Positions 1 to 6,201 of a DNA stretch of 8,751 bases are shown piece by piece. Below the pieces are notes generated by a model. It ran no database searches. It was given only the letters and a program-made list of their open reading frames with translations, and was not told the DNA's origin. The first letter of the stretch is position 1. The number at the start of each line of letters is the position of its first letter. A program made the position numbers and the translations under genes. The DNA comes from Candidatus Glassiibacteriota bacterium (lineage in GTDB: Bacteria; Gemmatimonadota; Glassbacteria; GWA2-58-10), in assembly GCA_030604975.1 (NCBI GenBank), contig JAUVUV010000068.1:1-8751 (forward strand). The letters run 5' to 3'.

Positions 1-155
1 GTCAGTTGGCTGATAAAACCGTTATTGATCGGGCCGAAACCGTCCTCCGTGTACAGGCGCAGCGGTTCACCATGGCCGATTCCCGGGGGCAAGGCCTCCC
101 GCGAAGCACAGCCTGCCAGGAGAAGAGTAAGAGTGAGTAAAGTAAACAGGGACAT
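1..155 (-). CDS. Lipoprotein of unknown function, N-terminal fragment (runs off left edge)
   Basis: Reading leftwards from an ATG at 155-153, the first 51 codons are open to the window edge. The protein begins MSLFTLLTLTLLLAGCAS, a hydrophobic stretch ending in the lipobox LAGC. Lipid attachment would be at Cys16 after cleavage by signal peptidase II. Ser18 and Arg19 follow, so the usual rules would not hold the protein in the inner membrane by an Asp at +2, but sorting cannot be settled here. The start is well fixed: GGAGAG lies at 167-162, six bases upstream of the ATG, and an in-frame TGA at 173-171 blocks any longer form. One oddity is that no Lys or Arg precedes the hydrophobic core, where one is normally expected. 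The visible mature part (rich in Pro and Gly, then LYTEDGFGPINNGF) does not point to a family I recognise. The gene call is fairly secure and the function is unknown. Confidence 0.72.
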   Translation of the reverse strand, partial: MSLFTLLTLTLLLAGCASREALPPGIGHGEPLRLYTEDGFGPINNGFISQL

Positions 156-187
156 GAGTAACTCTCCATTTCAATCGAAAAAAATTC

Positions 188-283
188 CCCGGAGCTCTGC
201 TTCCGGGTAATCCCCAGGGGATCAATAGGTAATCCCCCTTACCAAAGGGGTATCATTATTCAGTCCCCCTTAAAAAAGGGGGA
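188..283. repeat. Cluster of short C/G-run stem-loops (REP-like)
   Basis: Four inverted repeats lie in tandem. CCCGGA/TCCGGG is at 188-193 and 202-207. ATCCCC/GGGGAT is at 210-215 and 217-222, with a single-base centre. CCCCTT/AAGGGG is at 235-240 and 245-250. TCCCCCTT/AAGGGGGA is at 264-271 and 276-283, with an AAAA loop. A further run of five G follows at 288-292. The second and third hairpins are each preceded by GTAATCCCC, so they look like copies of one unit. From memory, CCCCCTT..AAGGGGG elements of this type recur between genes in many environmental bacterial genomes, but I cannot count copies here. They lie just upstream of the lipoprotein gene and could also fold in its 5' leader. 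No T-run follows on either strand that would make a standard terminator, apart from the A/T loop itself. Confidence 0.6.
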
Positions 284-355
284 GACAGGGGGTTGTCTTG
301 ATCTGTTCGCCCTTGGGTAAGAGATAAGATGGATCAAATTTATCATTGTGATACT

Positions 356-371
356 CCGCGGCTTGCCGCGG
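356..371. repeat. CCGCGG stem-loop
   Basis: CCGCGGCTTGCCGCGG is a perfect inverted repeat with six-base arms and a CTTG loop. Each arm is also self-complementary. It is an abrupt GC-only island inside AT-rich DNA and is flanked by GATACT on the left and GGCCAGTTCATTTTTC on the right. It resembles the GC-hairpin-plus-GTTCATT intergenic repeats I recall from other environmental genomes. That resemblance is from memory, not from a search. Confidence 0.5.
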
Positions 372-600
372 GCCAGTTCATTTTTCTGCCAGAATTATCG
401 GAAAGTGATATTAAAAGTTATTCAAAAAGACAAATTTTACCAGACAAATGCAACAGAGAATATGTTAGCACGCTATTTAATCTTTGCATCCATAAACCGA
501 TTTGAGGCTGTCTCTAAAGTGAATTATGCAATAGTTTGCAACTAAAGGATATAACTGCGATACTTAAAGTGGCATGTCAAGCATCTTCGAATGATCTGAC

Positions 601-632
601 AAATAAAAAAAGGCCACATAGCGTGCGGCCTT
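601..632 (-). terminator. Rho-independent terminator of fhs
   Basis: Read on the minus strand, AAGGCCGCA and TGTGGCCTT form a nine-base-pair stem (one G-U pair) around the loop CGCTA at 632-610. It runs straight into TTTTTTATTT at 609-600. It begins about 30 bases past the fhs stop codon and is oriented to end fhs transcription. On the plus strand the same stem has an A-C mismatch and no T-run, so it is one-directional. Confidence 0.85.
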
Positions 633-663
633 CTTCTTTGGATATCGACCTCTATTGTTGCAA

Positions 664-2355
664 TTAAAACAGTCCGTATATCTTGCCGCCCTTGTCCAGA
701 CCGATATTCTCTGCAGCCGGTTTTTTCGGCAGGCCCGGCATGGTCATTATATCTCCGGTGAAAACTACAAGAAACCCGGCACCTGCGCTGGGTCTCACCT
801 CGCGCACCGTGATTTTGAATCCCCTGGGCCGTCCGAGAATAGCCTGGTTGTCTGTCAGCGAAAACTGGGTTTTGGCCATGCACACAGGAAGGTTTCCCAT
901 GCCGAATTTTTCGATACTCTGGATATTTCTCCTGGCTGCGGTTGTGTATTCCACCCCGTCTGCGCCATATATGCAGCAGGCGATTTTTTCGATCTTGCTT
1001 GTTACTGACTCTTCCACATCATAGAGGAACTTGAAATTCGAGTTGTGCTTCTCGATTATAGAACATACCTGATCCGCGAGTTCCAGGCCGCCCTCCCCGC
1101 CTTTTTCCCAGACCTCGGTTACTGTCGAGGGAATTTCCAGCTTTTCACAGTGGTCTTTTATCAGGTCGATTTCGGCCCGGGTGTCGGAGAGGAAATAGTT
1201 AATCGCCACCACTACCGGTACGCCGTGCATCTGGATGTTTTCGATGTGTTTATCCAGGTTCTCCAGGCCGGTGGCAAGGGCCTCGTGGTTCTCGCCGATG
1301 AGGTTTTCCATTTGCACGCCGCCCTGGAACTTAAGAGCTTGGGCACTGGTGACAAGCACCACACAGGCGGGCTCGAGATTGCCGTAACGGCACTTGATGT
1401 TGAAGAATTTTTCCGCTCCCAGGTCCGCACCGAAACCGGCCTCGGTAACAACGTAATCGGAGAGTTTCAGGGCCAGGCGTGTGGAGACCAGGCTATTGCA
1501 GCCGTGGGCGATATTGGCGAAAGGTCCGCCGTGCACCAGCGCAGGCCCGCCTTCGAGGGTCTGAACCAGGTTGGGTTTGAATGCCTCTCTAAGCAGCGCA
1601 GCCATTGCGCCCGGAGCATGGAGGTCTTTCGCAGGCACCGGTTCACGGTTGAAATTATAACCCACGATAATCCGGCCGAGACGATGTTCCAGATCCTTGA
1701 GACTGCTCGCCAGGCAGAGAATCGCCATCGCCTCCGAGGCCACGGTGATAATAAAGCGGTCTTCACGAGCTACGCCGTTCAGCGGCCCGCCTAGTCCAAT
1801 CACGATCGCGCGCAGGCTCCGGTCGTTCATATCCACGGCCCTGGGCCAGATAATCCGCCGCGGATCGAGATTCAGCGGGTTGCCCTGGTGCACACTGTTG
1901 TCGACCATTGCGCTCAACAGGTTGTGAGCTGTGGTAATTGCATGCATATCGCCGGTGAAATGAAGGTTGATATCCTCCATCGGGATAACCTGGGAGTACC
2001 CGCCTCCTGCTGCTCCTCCTTTGATTCCCATGCAGGGGCCCAGCGAGGGTTCGCGAAGGCAGAGCATTGCGCTTTTACTCTGGCGCATAAGAGCCTGGGC
2101 CAGACCGACCGAGACAGTGGACTTGCCCACTCCGGCAGGCGTGGCACTGATCGCCGTGACCAGAATCAGGCGGCCTTTTTTACCAGCTTTTTCCTTCACA
2201 TTCTCAAGAGAAATTTTGGCCTTGTAGTGGCCGTAAAGCTCAAGATCGCTTTCCCGCAGGCCCACCTGATTGGCGATTTCCACTATAGGCTTGATATCGG
2301 CATTCTGTGCGATTTCGATGTCACTGGGAATCTTTTTGATCGGCGCGGCAGACAC
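664..2355 (-). CDS. fhs: Formate--tetrahydrofolate ligase (10-formyl-THF synthetase)
   Basis: This cytoplasmic enzyme joins formate to tetrahydrofolate with ATP, giving 10-formyl-THF for purine synthesis, initiator tRNA formylation or, where present, the Wood-Ljungdahl methyl branch. The 563-residue length matches the family (about 555-560). Family motifs run in order: the ATP loop TPAGVGKST at 72-80, REPSLGP at 101-107 with MGIKGGAAGGGY at 109-120, MEDINLHFTGD at 126-136, DPRRIIWPR at 164-172 with DMNDR at 175-179, PNLVQTLEGGPALVHGGPFANIAHG at 261-285 (catalytic and nucleotide region), VCMAKTQFSL at 491-500 and the C-terminal TGDIMTMPGLP at 533-543. The start is a GTG at 2355-2353 with GGAGG at 2364-2360, four bases upstream. 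An unusual point is Val76, where the family usually has Glu (TPAGEGKT/ST). The gene is transcribed alone, divergently from valS, and ends at its own terminator. Identity is close to certain. The metabolic direction cannot be told from this window. Confidence 0.97.
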   Translation of the reverse strand: MSAAPIKKIPSDIEIAQNADIKPIVEIANQVGLRESDLELYGHYKAKISLENVKEKAGKKGRLILVTAISATPAGVGKSTVSVGLAQALMRQSKSAMLCLREPSLGPCMGIKGGAAGGGYSQVIPMEDINLHFTGDMHAITTAHNLLSAMVDNSVHQGNPLNLDPRRIIWPRAVDMNDRSLRAIVIGLGGPLNGVAREDRFIITVASEAMAILCLASSLKDLEHRLGRIIVGYNFNREPVPAKDLHAPGAMAALLREAFKPNLVQTLEGGPALVHGGPFANIAHGCNSLVSTRLALKLSDYVVTEAGFGADLGAEKFFNIKCRYGNLEPACVVLVTSAQALKFQGGVQMENLIGENHEALATGLENLDKHIENIQMHGVPVVVAINYFLSDTRAEIDLIKDHCEKLEIPSTVTEVWEKGGEGGLELADQVCSIIEKHNSNFKFLYDVEESVTSKIEKIACCIYGADGVEYTTAARRNIQSIEKFGMGNLPVCMAKTQFSLTDNQAILGRPRGFKITVREVRPSAGAGFLVVFTGDIMTMPGLPKKPAAENIGLDKGGKIYGLF

Positions 2356-2660
2356 TATTCCTCCAAGTGATATTTTTCCATTGAGAAACCTGGGACAGCA
2401 TGTTTTGATAATTGTTGCTCAAGTTTATTCCACCTGCTTGAAGGATAAAAAGATAAAAGTCAATCTTCATGCTGTCTATAATAATGTGGCCTCCGAGCTG
2501 TAAGCGTATTTTGGAAATGGTTTAAATTACCTTAAGAATAAACAGTTTACGGTATTTCTTAGGGGGATAAAAAAATTGACCTGACAGGGCTATTTGTTTA
2601 TTTTTCCACTTAATTTGACATTATGCCCGGATAAATTCCACATTGCAGTCGAGCTAAGGT
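2356..2660. other. Divergent intergenic region between fhs and valS
   Basis: About 300 AT-rich bases separate the two divergent starts. On the valS side a plausible sigma70-type promoter is listed separately. On the fhs side, read on the minus strand, TTGACT at 2463-2458 is the best -35-like hexamer, but it has no good -10 at 16-18 bases, so I do not call a promoter. I looked for a T-box leader (the conserved antiterminator sequence and a terminator before valS) and for a folate-type riboswitch before fhs, and saw neither. No open frame here has a ribosome binding site. Confidence 0.5.
2576..2604 (+). promoter_or_regulatory. Candidate sigma70-type promoter for valS
   Basis: TTGACC at 2576-2581 matches the -35 consensus in five of six bases. 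After exactly 17 bases, TATTTT at 2599-2604 matches the -10 consensus in four of six. Transcription would start near 2611 and give a leader of about 60 bases before the TTG start. A second, perfect TTGACA at 2615-2620 lacks a -10 at proper spacing. It is only sequence-based and moderately supported. Confidence 0.4.
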
Positions 2661-2662
2661 AT

Positions 2663-2675
2663 GGGAGGAAATTTG
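2663..2675 (+). promoter_or_regulatory. Ribosome binding site that decides the valS start (TTG)
   Basis: GGGAGG at 2663-2668 is the only strong Shine-Dalgarno match near the 5' end of valS. It sits four bases before an in-frame TTG at 2673 and overlaps the in-frame ATG at 2661, so it cannot serve that ATG. The ATG at 2661 has only AAGG one base upstream. The next in-frame ATG, at 2685, would lie 16 bases away, which is too far. The TTG start is therefore favoured. Confidence 0.55.
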
Positions 2676-5324
2676 GCAGAACAGATGGCCAAGCAGTACG
2701 ATCCATCGCAGGTTGAAAGCAGATGGTACAGGTTCTGGGAAGATAAAAAGTATTTTGAAGCGCGGGTTGACTCCGCGAATGAGTCTTTCACCATAGTCAT
2801 TCCACCGCCGAACGTTACCGGCGTGCTCCACATGGGGCATGCCCTGAACAACACCATCCAGGATATCCTGATCCGCAGCAAGCGCATGCGGGGTTTCGAA
2901 ACTCTTTGGGTGCCTGGGGTGGACCATGCGGCGATCGCCACTCAGAATGTGGTTGAGAAAAAACTCGCCGAAGAGGGCAAGAACCGCCACCAGATTGGCC
3001 GCAAGGCGCTGCTGAAAGAGATCTGGGCCTGGAAAGAGGATCGCGAAAAGACGATTATTACCCAGCTCAAACGGATCGGCTGCGCCTGCGACTGGAGCCG
3101 TTACTGTTTTACTATGGACGAAAGGCTGTCGCGCGCGGTACGCAAGGTTTTTGTCAAACTATACGATAAGGGCCTGATTTACCGGGGCAAATACATTATC
3201 AACTGGTGTCCACGGTGCCAGACCGCTCTAGCCGATGAGGAAGTCAACCACCTCGATACCAAGGGCAAGCTGTATCATATCCGTTATCCATTTACCGAGA
3301 ATGACGGCTATATCACCGTGGCCACTACCAGGCCCGAAACCATGCTAGGGGACACTGCGGTTGCAGTCAACCCGGAGGATAAGCGCTATAAGCATCTCGT
3401 AGGGAAAACTCTCAGGCTGCCGCTGATCGGCCGCCTGCTTCCGATAATCGCCGATCGCCATGTGAACCCTGAATTCGGCACCGGGCTGGTCAAGGTGACC
3501 CCGGCGCACGATCCCTACGATTTCGAGATCGGCACTCGCCACAACCTGGAGCAGGTACAGGTAATGGCCGGTGACGGCACGATGAACGAGCAGGCCGGAG
3601 CTTTCAAGAGCTTGGACCGTTTCGAGTGCCGCAAGCAAGTAGTCGCGGAACTGGAAAAGCAGGGCCTGATGGAAAAGATCGAAAGCCATGACCACTCGGT
3701 GGGCCACTGTTACCGCTGCGACACGATGATCGAGCCGTACCTTTCCACCCAGTGGTTCGTGAAAATGAAACCCCTGGCCGAACCGGCGATTGAGGTAGTG
3801 AAAGATGGTCGTGTGATCTTTCACCCCGCACGCTGGAAAAAAATTTATTTCGACTGGCTGGAAAATATCCACGACTGGTGTATCAGCCGGCAGATCTGGT
3901 TCGGGCACCGGATTCCGGTCTGGTACTGCGACTCTTGCAGCGAGGTGATTGTCGCCGAACAAACCCCGCAACTCTGTCGCTCCTGTGGCAGCAAGAATCT
4001 CAGGCAGGACGAGGACGTGCTGGATACCTGGTTTTCAAGCCAGCTCTGGCCGTTCTCCACGCTCGGCTGGCCGGAACAGACCGCCGATCTGGCGCATTTT
4101 TACCCGACAAGCGTACTTTCCACCGCACCGGATATCATTTTCTTCTGGGTGGCTCGGATGATCATGGCCGGATGTGAATTCATGGGTGATGTGCCTTTCA
4201 GAGATGTTTGTCTGCATGGTACGGTGCGGGATGACACGGGCCGGGCGATGAGCAAATCGCGCGGCAACACGATTGATCCGCTGGAGGTGATCGAGGAATT
4301 CGGCGCGGATGCAATGCGTTTCACTCTGATCTCGATTACCGCCACAGGCACAGATGTTTATCTTTCCAGGGAAAAGTTCCATCTGGGGCGCAACTTCGCC
4401 AACAAGCTATGGAATGCCAGCCGGTTTATGCTGATGAATTTCCCGGATAATTTCCAGCCGCAGAAAATGTCCCAACCGCCTGCAATAGGAGAGGATGGCC
4501 TTGCCGAGCGCTGGATCCTGAGCAGGTTGCAGCAGACAGCAAAGGACACCACCGCGGCACTGGACTCGTTCCGGCTCAACGATTCGGCGGGTTCGATCTA
4601 CAAGTTCATCTGGCACGACTTCTGCGACTGGTATATCGAATTGAGCAAGGACAAGCTCGCAAGTACCGGCCCAGAGGCCGAACGCACGGCCTGGGTCCTC
4701 TGGTACGTGCTCGAAGCGAGCCTTCGCCTTCTTCACCCGTTTATGCCCTTTATCACCGAGGAAATCTGGCAGCGCCTGCCGCATGAGGGCGAATCATTAT
4801 TCCTTCGGCCCTGGGTCGAGCCGGACGAATCACAGACTGACAGAAAAGCCGAAAAGCAGATGGGTTTCCTCCAGGAGCTAATAATCGCGGTGCGCACGAT
4901 CCGCAGCGAGATGAACGTTCCTCCAGCCAAGAAGGCGACCCTTGCGGTTATTCCCGCGGATGAAAATGTCAGGGGTATAATCGAACGATATGCGGATTTT
5001 ATTCGTGTTCTGGCCAGAGTCGAGAGAATCGGTTTCACGAATCCCGAGGAAAAGCCTACGGCAAGCGGAGTCGCGGTTATCGGGAAAACAGAACTGTTCG
5101 TGCCGCTCAAGGGTTTGATCGATCTGGACAGGGAGCGGGAGAAACTCCGCAAGGAAGCCGAAAGGTTGCGAAAGATGGTGGAGGGAATCGAAAAGAAGCT
5201 GGCCAACGAAAACTTTCTCAGCCGCGCACCAGCGGAAGTTGTTGAAAGGGAGCGGCAAAAAAAGCAGTCCTGCCTGGAGACTCTGGACAGAGTGGAGAGC
5301 AACATGGCCCAGTTATCCGTGTAG
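2673..5324 (+). CDS. valS: Valyl-tRNA synthetase
   Basis: This class I synthetase charges tRNA-Val in the cytoplasm and hydrolyses misformed Thr-tRNA. It has 883 residues from the TTG at 2673 (887 from the ATG at 2661); the residue numbers here count from 2661. The N-terminal catalytic half has PPPNVTGVLHMGH, with the HIGH motif as HMGH at 57-60. The connective editing domain has TTRPETMLGDTAVAVNP at 222-238 and GTGLVKVTPAHDP at 273-285. WCISRQIWFGHRIPVWYC follows at 406-423, with Cys pairs at 423/426 and 439/442 that could bind zinc. DEDVLDTWFSS is at 450-460 and DIIFFWVARM at 491-500. The second signature reads AMSKS at 529-533, so the usual first Lys is Ala while the key second Lys532 is kept. 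The anticodon-binding domain covers roughly 610-760. The C-terminal tRNA-binding coiled coil is about 817-884, rich in Glu, Lys and Arg. The HEPN gene follows 75 bases after the stop. Identity is certain; only the exact start is open. Confidence 0.97.
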   Translation: MAEQMAKQYDPSQVESRWYRFWEDKKYFEARVDSANESFTIVIPPPNVTGVLHMGHALNNTIQDILIRSKRMRGFETLWVPGVDHAAIATQNVVEKKLAEEGKNRHQIGRKALLKEIWAWKEDREKTIITQLKRIGCACDWSRYCFTMDERLSRAVRKVFVKLYDKGLIYRGKYIINWCPRCQTALADEEVNHLDTKGKLYHIRYPFTENDGYITVATTRPETMLGDTAVAVNPEDKRYKHLVGKTLRLPLIGRLLPIIADRHVNPEFGTGLVKVTPAHDPYDFEIGTRHNLEQVQVMAGDGTMNEQAGAFKSLDRFECRKQVVAELEKQGLMEKIESHDHSVGHCYRCDTMIEPYLSTQWFVKMKPLAEPAIEVVKDGRVIFHPARWKKIYFDWLENIHDWCISRQIWFGHRIPVWYCDSCSEVIVAEQTPQLCRSCGSKNLRQDEDVLDTWFSSQLWPFSTLGWPEQTADLAHFYPTSVLSTAPDIIFFWVARMIMAGCEFMGDVPFRDVCLHGTVRDDTGRAMSKSRGNTIDPLEVIEEFGADAMRFTLISITATGTDVYLSREKFHLGRNFANKLWNASRFMLMNFPDNFQPQKMSQPPAIGEDGLAERWILSRLQQTAKDTTAALDSFRLNDSAGSIYKFIWHDFCDWYIELSKDKLASTGPEAERTAWVLWYVLEASLRLLHPFMPFITEEIWQRLPHEGESLFLRPWVEPDESQTDRKAEKQMGFLQELIIAVRTIRSEMNVPPAKKATLAVIPADENVRGIIERYADFIRVLARVERIGFTNPEEKPTASGVAVIGKTELFVPLKGLIDLDREREKLRKEAERLRKMVEGIEKKLANENFLSRAPAEVVERERQKKQSCLETLDRVESNMAQLSV

Positions 5325-5390
5325 GAAAAAACAGCGCCCGCAGGACAAGCGGTAAGCACAGCCCGTTTGCCCTACTGGCGGACAATGTTC

Positions 5391-5402
5391 GAGGTGATTA
5401 TG
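5391..5402 (+). promoter_or_regulatory. Ribosome binding site that decides the HEPN gene start
   Basis: GAGGTGA at 5391-5397 is fully complementary to the conserved 3' end of bacterial 16S rRNA. GAGG is followed by a five-base gap to the ATG at 5400. Earlier in-frame starts (TTG at 5367, ATG at 5385) have no comparable site, and the residues they would add do not look like part of the domain. The ATG at 5400 is therefore preferred. Confidence 0.65.
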
Positions 5403-5873
5403 AAAGAGATGTTTTTCGACCTGGCCAAATACAGGGTTCAACGCGCATTCGAAAACAAGACCGATGCCGAGATACTGCTCAAGAGCGATAATGTCGCTGA
5501 ATCGGTAAACCGGATCTTCTTGGCCAATTTCTATGCGGTTAAATCGCTGCTGGCCACCAAGATGAAAGATTCAGTCAAGTACAAGAAAGTGCTGAATATT
5601 TTCCAAGAAAGTTTCGTTCAGTCCGGTGAGATACCCAAGGAGTTCGGACTGACAGTCGACCGCAGCTACCGCTCCCGCGGTGATAGTGAGCATTACGAAC
5701 AACCTCAGGTTACCCGCAAGGATGCGGAATCCATGATCGAGGAAGCGGAACATTTTCTTTGTTTCGTGAGAGAGTATCTTCAGCAGCACATTCTGAGCAA
5801 TTCACGCAAGCCTGAGGAACCAAAAGACGGGGAAAATGACAGCGGTGATAGAAACAAGAAAAACAGGAAGTAA
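5400..5873 (+). CDS. HEPN-domain protein (orphan, possible RNase or nucleotide-binding subunit)
   Basis: This is a 157-residue, mostly helical protein. Its layout fits the HEPN family (Pfam HEPN, PF05168): an opening helix LAKYRVQRAFENKTDAEILL at 8-27, then SVNRIFLANFYAVKSLLA at 35-52 (the family's typical NRxYYAxFHAxxALL helix), VLNIFQESFVQSGEIPKEFG at 64-83, and a last helix SMIEEAEHFLCFVREYL at 111-127. The segment RSRGDSEHY at 91-99 contains R93-x4-H98, which fits the Rx4-6H signature of HEPN ribonucleases. It could also be a variant of the RxxxDY form found in HEPN proteins without proven activity. The last 25 residues are highly charged and probably disordered. HEPN proteins often pair with a minimal nucleotidyltransferase as a toxin-antitoxin or related module, but no such gene lies within this window. 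The gap of 75 bases after valS without a terminator suggests cotranscription. The family call is from visible pattern only, and the function is unknown. Confidence 0.75.
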   Translation: MKEMFFDLAKYRVQRAFENKTDAEILLKSDNVAESVNRIFLANFYAVKSLLATKMKDSVKYKKVLNIFQESFVQSGEIPKEFGLTVDRSYRSRGDSEHYEQPQVTRKDAESMIEEAEHFLCFVREYLQQHILSNSRKPEEPKDGENDSGDRNKKNRK

Positions 5874-5950
5874 CCTCGGCTGAGTGCACCATTTATACTT
5901 AGCGACTTAAATAACTGCGAGTATTATAGAGTAAGAAGAATATGAATTTT

Positions 5951-5992
5951 CTGACTCCTGTCTCCTGTCTCCTGACTCCTGTCTCCTGTCTT
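5951..5992. repeat. Tandem heptamer repeat, six copies of CTGWCTC
   Basis: Six units of seven bases follow without a gap: CTGACTC, CTGTCTC, CTGTCTC, CTGACTC, CTGTCTC, CTGTCTT. The order A-T-T-A-T-T at the fourth base means the array is also two copies of a 21-base unit that differ only at the last base. One strand is all pyrimidine except for the G and A of each unit. The array lies 78 bases after the HEPN stop, and no coding sequence covers it. Heptamer tandem repeats between genes are known in other bacteria (for example the STRR repeats of cyanobacteria). Whether this one belongs to any such class is not shown here. Confidence 0.85.
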
Positions 5993-6157
5993 CGCCAAAA
6001 ATCTTTCTCTGCCGCCTGGCAAACTGTTCGCTTAAGGTGTCTATTCTCTTATCCCGTAAAAATCCCGGTTCTGTGAAAAAACCGCTTACTTAGGAAATAT
6101 TCCGTACCTGTCGAAATAAAAGTTGCTCACATTTATATTTCCCGGAGGAAGCTTTTA

Positions 6158-6201
6158 TTGACACGGTCGAGAGGATGTCCTAACTTGTTTAGGTTTATAA
6201 T
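6158..6201 (+). promoter_or_regulatory. Possible tilS promoter with inverted repeat
   Basis: A perfect TTGACA at 6158-6163 and a perfect TATAAT at 6196-6201 lie upstream of tilS, but they are 32 bases apart, too far for one standard promoter. Between them, CCTAA and TTAGG (6179-6183 and 6189-6193) form an inverted repeat ending two bases before TATAAT. Either TTGACA works with the weak TAACTT 17 bases downstream at 6181-6186, or TATAAT works without a -35, perhaps with an activator bound at the inverted repeat. This is a tentative reading. Confidence 0.25.

Larger units (their letters stand above)
156..600. other. Gene-free intergenic region with hairpins and AT-rich DNA
   Basis: No convincing gene occupies this stretch between the lipoprotein start and the fhs terminator. 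The left third (188-283) carries four short C/G-run stem-loops, and a CCGCGG stem-loop lies at 356-371, both listed separately. From about 380 to 600 the DNA is AT-rich and without obvious structure. The promoter for the minus-strand lipoprotein should lie here. The best match I found, read on the minus strand, is a weak TTGTCT followed 17 bases later by TATCAC, which I do not consider enough to call. A 65-codon open frame at 348-545 starts at GTG inside the CCGCGG repeat region, has no ribosome binding site and has no protein-like composition. Confidence 0.6.

Noticed and set aside
348..545. A 65-codon open frame in the left intergenic region
   Set aside because: It starts at a GTG beside the CCGCGG hairpin, has no ribosome binding site and reads through repeat and AT-rich DNA without protein-like patterns.
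1045..1794. A 249-codon open frame on the plus strand opposite fhs
   Set aside because: It lies wholly antisense to the well-conserved fhs gene, has no ribosome binding site, and its translation has no recognisable domain. It is a by-product of fhs codon use.
2356..2660. T-box leader before valS or riboswitch before fhs
   Set aside because: No T-box antiterminator sequence, no terminator between promoter and start, and no conserved aptamer pattern could be seen on either strand.
3345..3971. A 208-codon open frame on the minus strand opposite valS
   Set aside because: It is antisense to the catalytic and editing parts of valS, with shadow-type composition and no start signals.
5367..5399. 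Upstream TTG or ATG as the start of the HEPN gene
   Set aside because: These add up to 11 residues with no family resemblance and lack a ribosome binding site. They would also place the perfect GAGGTGA site inside the coding region.
5951..5992. CRISPR array
   Set aside because: The repeats are seven bases long and directly adjacent with no spacers, and no cas genes are present.
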